Below, in pieces: positions 6,336 to 10,682 of a stretch of DNA of 10,682 bases. Below the pieces are notes generated by a model, which did not search any database, was not told where the DNA came from, and saw only the letters and a program-made list of their open reading frames with translations. The stretch lies in contig SHLU01000062.1 of NCBI GenBank assembly GCA_004282995.1, positions 1 through 10,682 of the forward strand. The letters are read 5' to 3'. A program made the position numbers and the translations under genes. This DNA comes from Sphingomonadaceae bacterium (GTDB taxonomy: Bacteria > Pseudomonadota > Alphaproteobacteria > Sphingomonadales > Sphingomonadaceae). How positions within the stretch are numbered: position 1 is the stretch's first letter; the number at the start of each line of letters is the position of its first letter.

Positions 6336-6926
6336 ATGCGCACCGACCGGTTCCATGGACGATACGAGGCCGAAGGGCGAGTCTGCGACCATCCTGCTTG
6401 CAACGAGCCGGGCGAATTTCGCGCACCAGGCCTCGGCAACAGTTTTGACGGGCCCGGCCAATGGCGCTGGATGTGTCTGCAGCATGTGCGCGAATTCAAT
6501 GCCGGATATGACTGGTTCGACGGCATGAGCGCTGACGAGATTTTGCGCGCCCAGTCGCCGGCGGCGGGATGGCAGACCGAAACGCCTGCTTTCAAGCCCA
6601 CTGCCGGAGTCGACGGGATGCCGCGTTGGGCCGACTTCAATGATCCGCTCGACGCCATCGGCGCCCGTGTCAGCGGCATAAAGAGCCGAGCGCGGCGCGA
6701 AGCCGAGATGGCGATGGACGGACGATTCTCGCCGGACGAGGCGCAAGCCCTGGAGGTCATGGGGCTGGGGCTGGAGACAAGCCGGCGTCGGCTGCGCCAG
6801 CGCTATAGCGAACTCGTGCGCCGCTATCATCCGGATCGCAACGGCGGCGATCGAAAGTATGAACGAAGGCTCAACCGCGTGGTCGAAGCCTACAAGCTAC
6901 TCAGAAAATCTACTGCGATTGATTAG
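6336..6926 (+). CDS. J-domain protein with N-terminal Cys/His cluster
   Basis: This 196-residue protein ends in a J domain (about residues 134-192). It has the invariant HPD at 165-167 in VRRYHPDRNGG, after a basic helix RRRLRQRYSELVRR and before VVEAYKLLR. J domains stimulate the ATPase of DnaK-type Hsp70 chaperones. The N-terminal part carries C17-x4-C22 and C47-x2-H50 within a conserved-looking WMCLQHVREFNAGYDWFDGM segment, a plausible zinc site, followed by a linker. The G/F region and zinc repeats of canonical DnaJ are absent, so this is a class III-type co-chaperone with its own client-binding end. The client is unknown. Nearness to bolA and cobS suggests a metal or Fe-S link, which is inference. 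Its 3' end overlaps the convergent DUF302 gene by 4 bp. Confidence 0.9.
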   Translation: MRTDRFHGRYEAEGRVCDHPACNEPGEFRAPGLGNSFDGPGQWRWMCLQHVREFNAGYDWFDGMSADEILRAQSPAAGWQTETPAFKPTAGVDGMPRWADFNDPLDAIGARVSGIKSRARREAEMAMDGRFSPDEAQALEVMGLGLETSRRRLRQRYSELVRRYHPDRNGGDRKYERRLNRVVEAYKLLRKSTAID

Positions 6927-7315
6927 CTGCCCAGCGATGCGATCGCATTCGAAAGACTCTCGCGAATCTCGCTTGCGGCCTGCTTGAGGTCTGGATTGTC
7001 TATTGCCTGCATCGAGGCGACCGGGTCGATTGCGGCGACTTCGATCCGATCCTCGCCCAGTTGCTGCACGATCACGTTACAGGGCAACATCGTGCCGACC
7101 TTGTCCTCAACCTGCAATGCTTCGTGCGCTGCCTTGGGGTTGCAGGCTCCCAGGATCGTATAAGGACGGAAATCGGCGCCGATTTTCTGCTTCAGGGTCT
7201 CGCGCATGTCGATCCGGGTGACTACGCCGAAACCTTGTTGCGACAGAGCTTTCTCGGTCTTGGCTATGGCCTCGTCAAAAGAGGCTTGGATCGTCGTCGA
7301 GATGTAATAGCTCAC
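6923..7315 (-). CDS. DUF302 domain protein
   Basis: The 130-residue protein consists of one DUF302 domain, with VVTRIDMRETLKQKIG (31-46), YTILGACNPKAAHEAL (52-67) and GTMLPCNVIVQQ (74-85). DUF302 proteins are small alpha/beta proteins of unknown function, often found near redox or sulfur genes. Cys58 and Cys79 lie in the conserved segments, but a catalytic role is not shown. The start is GTG at 7315, supported by AAGGAG 6 nt upstream, the best ribosome site in this cluster. There is no signal peptide. It is the last gene of the minus-strand block, 67 bp after the VOC gene, so it may have its own promoter or be the tail of the same transcript. It converges on the J-domain gene. Confidence 0.88.
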   Translation of the reverse strand: MSYYISTTIQASFDEAIAKTEKALSQQGFGVVTRIDMRETLKQKIGADFRPYTILGACNPKAAHEALQVEDKVGTMLPCNVIVQQLGEDRIEVAAIDPVASMQAIDNPDLKQAASEIRESLSNAIASLGS

Positions 7316-7382
7316 GGAATTCTCCTTCGCCTACTCAATCCAACAAGTCTCCTTGCGTTCCGCGTAGGCAAGACCATCGTCG

Positions 7383-7865
7383 CTAGGTGGCTGCAATTGC
7401 CTGCTCTATCTGCGCATGGTCGATTTTGACCATGGCCTGCATGGCGGAGAACACGCGTGACCGCACTTCCGCGTCTTCATGACCCAGGCCGTTCATCAAT
7501 ACCCCAGGGACGACCTGCCAGCGGATACCATAGCGGTCATAACACCAGCTGCAGGCCATTTCCCCGCCGCCCTCGGTCAGCGCGGCCCAATAATGATCGG
7601 TTTCTTCCTGCGTATCCGTGAAGACCTGTAGCGAGACGGCGTTGTTCGGCCCGTCTCCGGGGCCACCGTTCATCGCCATAGCCCGCACCCCCAAGAGCGT
7701 GAAACCGACGGTTATCACATCGCCCGCCTTGCCACCGGGCCAGTCCGAGGGAGAGCGATCGACACTGGCAATCTCGCTTTGAGGGAACAGGTCGCAATAG
7801 AAATTCGCTGCTTCCTCCGCCTCCGTGGCGAACCACAGACAGAGCGCCAGTTTGTCGTCAGCCAT
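7383..7865 (-). CDS. VOC superfamily protein, PhnB / 3-demethylubiquinone-methyltransferase-like family
   Basis: The 160-residue protein resembles the Pfam family historically named 3-dmu-9_3-mt (PhnB-like), of the vicinal oxygen chelate fold. The signature start CLWFATEAEEAANFYCDLF (9-27) is followed by SLQVFTDTQEETDHYWAAL (78-96) and CSWCYDRYGIRWQVVP (105-120). Despite the family name it is not a methyltransferase, and the substrate is unknown. The frame is open to 7949, but the ATG at 7865 overlaps the end of the GST gene by 8 bp and gives the standard N-terminus. The overlap implies coupling to the GST gene, fitting a small detoxification or modification operon. The C-terminal tail after about residue 130 is a short helix common in the family. 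Confidence 0.88.
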   Translation of the reverse strand: MADDKLALCLWFATEAEEAANFYCDLFPQSEIASVDRSPSDWPGGKAGDVITVGFTLLGVRAMAMNGGPGDGPNNAVSLQVFTDTQEETDHYWAALTEGGGEMACSWCYDRYGIRWQVVPGVLMNGLGHEDAEVRSRVFSAMQAMVKIDHAQIEQAIAAT

Positions 7866-8487
7866 CGGACATCTCCGCCATCGCCGCCATGTCGATGGCG
7901 TTGGCGGCCTTCTTCGCCTCGCGTGCATTAATGCGGTCGCGATAGGCAACCAGGCTGTCGCGCTCGGGCAAGGTGCCGAACTCTATCCCCCAGTCGACTT
8001 GGCTACCGACGTAGACATCGGCCATCGTGAAACGATCACCGCAGACAAATTTGTGCTCGGACATCCAACCATCTAACGTGTCGACGGTCAGGTCGAACGA
8101 GCCGAAGCCGGCCATCCCGCTCCGGTCTTCGGGCACCTCCCAGCCGATTGATTTGGCAACCACGGCTTGTTCGAGCGGTCCGGCGGCGAAAAACAGCCAG
8201 CGGAAATAGTCCGCTCTTTTAAGCACACCAGGGAGGAGTCCGGCGTCCGAATGCGTCTCGGCCAGATAATGACAGATGGCAGCACATTCCGTGACCACGT
8301 GGTCATGCCCGCCATGGTGGTGGACCAGTGCGGGCACCTTGTTCATCGGGTTGATCCGGCGAAAACTCTCGGGCCGCGTTTCCCATGTGAACAGCTCGGT
8401 TTCGTAGTCGGCCCCAGCTTCGTGCAGCGCCCAGCGGGCAATCATCCCGCGGCTCATCGCGACGGAATAAAAAGTAAACTCGGCCAT
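7858..8487 (-). CDS. Glutathione S-transferase family protein
   Basis: This 209-residue cytosolic GST-like enzyme would conjugate or use glutathione. The N-terminal thioredoxin-like domain (about 1-80) begins FTFYSVAMSRGMIARWAL and has the cis-proline motif NKVPAL (49-54) and the glutathione-contact segment TECAAICHYLA (66-76). The C-terminal helical domain (about 90-195) has the N-capping box DRFTMADVYVGS (151-162). The likely catalytic residue is in the Ser12/Arg13 region or Tyr7, which I cannot settle. The ATG at 8487 overlaps the DUF1428 stop (TGATG), and its own stop overlaps the VOC start by 8 bp, so DUF1428-GST-VOC form a coupled operon. The substrate and GST class are not readable. 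Confidence 0.92.
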   Translation of the reverse strand: MAEFTFYSVAMSRGMIARWALHEAGADYETELFTWETRPESFRRINPMNKVPALVHHHGGHDHVVTECAAICHYLAETHSDAGLLPGVLKRADYFRWLFFAAGPLEQAVVAKSIGWEVPEDRSGMAGFGSFDLTVDTLDGWMSEHKFVCGDRFTMADVYVGSQVDWGIEFGTLPERDSLVAYRDRINAREAKKAANAIDMAAMAEMSDG

Positions 8488-8855
8488 CAGGCATCTCCCT
8501 CCGTGCGGGTTGAGAATATGGTGCGAAATCCGGCGAAGATCATGCGTTTGCCATCGAATGGCATGGTTTCTGGCTGGGCCTTCATCCGCTCATCCTCCAT
8601 CATTTCTTCATGCGCCTTGTCGGACGCTTCCTTGCTGGCGAAAGTTGCCCAGGAGAATACGATCTTCTCGCCTTCCTTGGCTGCGACCGCCTTGCGGAAA
8701 TCGGTGACCTCGCCATCGGGCACATCGACTTCCCAGTTTTCGACCACTTCGAGCGCTCCGTAATCCATGAAAATGGCGGCCATGTCCTCGGCCATTTTGC
8801 GGTATTCGGCTTCATTCCCCTCTGGAACGGCCAGCACTACGCCCATCACATACAT
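8487..8855 (-). CDS. DUF1428 family protein
   Basis: The 122-residue protein matches DUF1428, small ferredoxin-like (dimeric alpha-beta barrel) proteins of unknown function. Family segments are YVMGVVLAVPEGNEAEYRKM (2-21), DFRKAVAAKEGEKIVFSW (52-69) and MPFDGKRMIFAGF (98-110). The ATG at 8855 has GAGGAG 7 nt upstream, a strong ribosome site, suggesting the start of a translation unit. Its stop overlaps the GST start as TGATG. The upstream DUF2236 gene ends 59 bp before it on the same strand. No clear terminator hairpin lies in that gap, so read-through is possible. DUF1428 folds resemble antibiotic-biosynthesis-type monooxygenases, but no activity can be assigned. Confidence 0.9.
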   Translation of the reverse strand: MYVMGVVLAVPEGNEAEYRKMAEDMAAIFMDYGALEVVENWEVDVPDGEVTDFRKAVAAKEGEKIVFSWATFASKEASDKAHEEMMEDERMKAQPETMPFDGKRMIFAGFRTIFSTRTEGDA

Positions 8856-8914
8856 CGCCTTGCTCCTCTTGCCCGTGCATCGTCATGGTCCGAGAATGTG
8901 ACCAGAGAAAGGAC

Positions 8915-9757
8915 TTATTGGCGGAACGCCCAGCGCAAAGTCTTTCCCATGCCCCATGTCGCGGCCCGCGCAGGCAAGGCGCCAAGGCCCGGCCGTTCGA
9001 GGCCGAGCATGGGACGCGCAAAGGCGGGCAGCAGCGCCACCGCTTCGGCCCCCAGTACGGTTTGTACTGCGGCAGGGGCGCCCTGGGGCCGCTGGTTCAG
9101 GACAAGATCGGCAATATCGCGCGCAGTTGCACTGGTTCTCAAATCCTGGCGCAGTTCGCGGAATATCACTTCAGCCTGGTTCCGATCTACAGGCACAGGA
9201 TCTGCGCCCAGAGCACGAGCGATGACGGCAAACTGGCGATAATATTCGTCCTGCTCGCTGCCGGGCATATCGGGCCGGACATGGCGCAAATAGGCGGCGA
9301 GAAAACTGGTCGCCTCGGCAACATGGACCCAAGCCAGAGTGCGCGGATCGGTGGCGGTGTAAGGCGTGCCGTCCGGCAAGGTGCCTCTCACCTGTGCATG
9401 AATCGTGTTGACCCGCGCAACTGCCTCCATCGCCGCGTCACGGTGGCCGAAGGTTGTGATGGCGATAAACCGCGCGGTTCGGCGCAGGCGTCCATGCATG
9501 TCCTCACGGAAATTGGAATGATCGAGCACCCCTTGCAGCGCCGCCGGATGGAGCATTTGCAGCAGCAGCGATCGGATACCTCCGACCATCATTCCCACGA
9601 CGTCGGCATGGACGCAGCGGATCGGTGAATCCTTGCCGAAAAGCGCGTCTTCGCTCGGCGGTACCGGCTGCTGACCGCCCTCTATATCGTTGAATACCCC
9701 TCGCACCCGTCCGAAAAGACGTTGGCGAAGGAATTCAGAAGGTGAAGGGGCGGGCAT
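8915..9757 (-). CDS. DUF2236 / MpaB-type oxygenase family protein
   Basis: The 280-residue protein fits the DUF2236 family, which includes the mycophenolic-acid protein MpaB and the haem-dependent latex-clearing protein Lcp. Conserved blocks are VHADVVGMMVGGIRSLLLQM (49-68), LHPAALQGVLDHSNF (69-83), GRLRRTARFI (89-98), the His120 region, and LAWVHVAEATSFLAAYLRH (141-159). His70, His80 and His145 are candidate haem or active-site residues, but I cannot name the axial ligand. The substrate is unknown; an oxygenase or peroxidase-like role is inference. The frame is open to 9979 inside cobS, and the ATG at 9757 is chosen because it gives the family N-terminus. There is no Shine-Dalgarno. A -10-like TATTGT (9770-9765) ends 7 nt before the ATG, hinting at a leaderless mRNA. 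It is divergent from cobS. Confidence 0.85.
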   Translation of the reverse strand: MPAPSPSEFLRQRLFGRVRGVFNDIEGGQQPVPPSEDALFGKDSPIRCVHADVVGMMVGGIRSLLLQMLHPAALQGVLDHSNFREDMHGRLRRTARFIAITTFGHRDAAMEAVARVNTIHAQVRGTLPDGTPYTATDPRTLAWVHVAEATSFLAAYLRHVRPDMPGSEQDEYYRQFAVIARALGADPVPVDRNQAEVIFRELRQDLRTSATARDIADLVLNQRPQGAPAAVQTVLGAEAVALLPAFARPMLGLERPGLGALPARAATWGMGKTLRWAFRQ

Positions 9758-9851
9758 GGGTAGGACAATAGGGGTGAGGGTGCACAAAAGGAAATGTCGT
9801 CTTTCGTCTCGCTTGCGCACGCCACTCGCCGCGTCTAGTCCACGCCCCGAG
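9758..9851. promoter_or_regulatory. Divergent intergenic region, DUF2236 gene / cobS
   Basis: This 94-bp gap must hold both promoters. On the minus strand TATTGT (9770-9765) may be the -10 of the DUF2236 gene. On the plus strand TTGCGC (9813-9818) and TCTAGT (9834-9839), 15 nt apart, are a weak candidate pair for cobS. A GTGCAC palindrome is at 9780-9785. No riboswitch-like structure is recognisable; in particular I see no B12-box sequence. Confidence 0.25.
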
Positions 9852-10682
9852 ATGAGTGATATGACCGACAAAAGCTTCGAACCCAACGCCAAGACGACCC
9901 TTTCCGCCCCTGACACCACCGTCAGCGTGCGTGAGATCTTCGGCATTGATATCGATTGGGAAGTGCCCGCCTTCAGCAAGGCGGACGAGCGCGTGCCCGA
10001 TTTTGACGAAAACTACGTTTTCGATGCCGATACCACTCTCGCGATCCTGGCCGGCTTTGCCCATAATCGCCGCGTGATGGTGCAGGGCTATCACGGCACC
10101 GGCAAATCGACTCACATCGAGCAGGTCGCCGCGCGGCTCAACTGGCCGTGTATCCGCATCAACCTCGATGCCCATATCAGCCGCATCGACTTGGTCGGAC
10201 GCGACGCCATCGTGCTGCGCGACGGCCTGCAGGTGACTGAATTCCGCGAAGGTTTGTTGCCTTGGGCGCTGCAGCATCCTGTCGCGCTGGTATTCGACGA
10301 ATACGATGCCGGCCGACCCGACGTGATGTTCGTGATCCAGCGCGTACTGGAGACCGAAGGCAAGCTGACCCTGCTCGACCAGAACCGCGTCATTCGCCCC
10401 GATCCGAACTTCCGGCTCTTCGCGACGGCGAATACGGTGGGTCTGGGCGATACCAGCGGGCTGTATCATGGCACGCAGCAGATCAATCAGGGCCAGATGG
10501 ACCGCTGGAACATCGTGGTCGGTCTCAATTACCTGCCAGCCGATGTCGAGCAGGAGATCGTTATCGCCAAGAATCCGGACACCGATCCCAAGGTCGTCGC
10601 CAACATGATCAAGGTCGCTGACCTCACTAGGCAGGGCTTCATCAATGGCGATATTTCGACCGTGATGAGCCCGCGTACCGTG
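9852..10682 (+). CDS. cobS: Cobaltochelatase subunit CobS, C-terminus cut by window edge
   Basis: CobS is the AAA+ ATPase subunit that, with CobT and the large subunit CobN, inserts cobalt into hydrogenobyrinic acid a,c-diamide in the aerobic B12 pathway. The visible 277 residues show the Walker A motif GYHGTGKST (79-87), Walker B LVFDEYD (146-152), sensor-1 ATANT (191-195) and the MDRW arginine motif (216-219). The leading VREIFGIDIDWEVPAF (26-41) is typical of alphaproteobacterial CobS. The family is about 330 residues, so some 50 are missing at the right edge. The ATG at 9852 was chosen; an ATG three codons later (9861) is equally possible, as neither has a strong ribosome site. No other cobalamin gene is in the window; cobT would be expected just beyond. 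Confidence 0.94.
   Translation, partial: MSDMTDKSFEPNAKTTLSAPDTTVSVREIFGIDIDWEVPAFSKADERVPDFDENYVFDADTTLAILAGFAHNRRVMVQGYHGTGKSTHIEQVAARLNWPCIRINLDAHISRIDLVGRDAIVLRDGLQVTEFREGLLPWALQHPVALVFDEYDAGRPDVMFVIQRVLETEGKLTLLDQNRVIRPDPNFRLFATANTVGLGDTSGLYHGTQQINQGQMDRWNIVVGLNYLPADVEQEIVIAKNPDTDPKVVANMIKVADLTRQGFINGDISTVMSPRTV

Noticed and set aside
9758..9979. Upstream extension of the DUF2236 gene by 74 residues
   Set aside because: It would overlap the start of cobS and the divergent promoter region, and the added residues do not resemble the family N-terminus.
9735..10469. 244-residue minus-strand open frame opposite cobS
   Set aside because: Antisense to the Walker A/B region of cobS, with no recognisable domain.
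1..10682. Mobile element, CRISPR array, defence island or prophage
   Set aside because: No transposase, integrase, phage or toxin-antitoxin motifs were found, and no regularly spaced repeats. Nearly all sequence is accounted for by metabolic or housekeeping genes.

Overview
The window looks like chromosomal DNA of a GC-rich alphaproteobacterium, most likely Sphingomonadales (Erythrobacter/Qipengyuania-like). This rests on the hisG-hisD-nusB-thiL order, the bolA next to a Zn-finger-like J-domain gene, and the aerobic-type cobS. No transposase, integrase, tRNA, rRNA or CRISPR array is visible, and coding density is very high. I assigned families by reading translated motifs, without database searches.

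Left part (1-3091, minus strand): a tightly packed operon reading right to left, hisG > hisD > nusB > thiL. Each stop codon overlaps the next start (TGATG, ATGA, GTGA), so translation is probably coupled. It joins histidine biosynthesis, transcription antitermination and thiamine diphosphate synthesis. thiL runs off the left edge. A good -35/-10 pair ends 7 nt before the hisG ATG, suggesting a leaderless mRNA. Divergent from it is a DUF2332 gene (3166-4212) preceded by a strong ribosome site and a six-codon in-frame ORF that ends in TAG directly before the DUF2332 ATG.

Middle part (4203-6926): on the minus strand, an SDR oxidoreductase and an epoxide-hydrolase-like alpha/beta hydrolase, 5 bp apart, lie downstream of a bolA gene. 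bolA is divergent from a J-domain protein that carries a Cys/His cluster at its N-terminus.

Right part (6923-10682): five minus-strand genes (DUF2236/MpaB-type oxygenase, DUF1428, glutathione S-transferase, VOC/PhnB-like, DUF302) lie between the J-domain gene and a plus-strand cobS that is cut by the right edge. From memory, bolA, the J-domain gene and cobS(-cobT) are often close neighbours in alphaproteobacteria, so these five genes look like an insertion of small redox/detoxification genes into that neighbourhood.

Most of the window is ordinary core-genome material. The observations most worth a second look are the in-frame mini-ORF before DUF2332, the bolA / J-domain / cobS neighbourhood with its insertion, and the candidate leaderless promoters. 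I see no clear new defence or mobile system.
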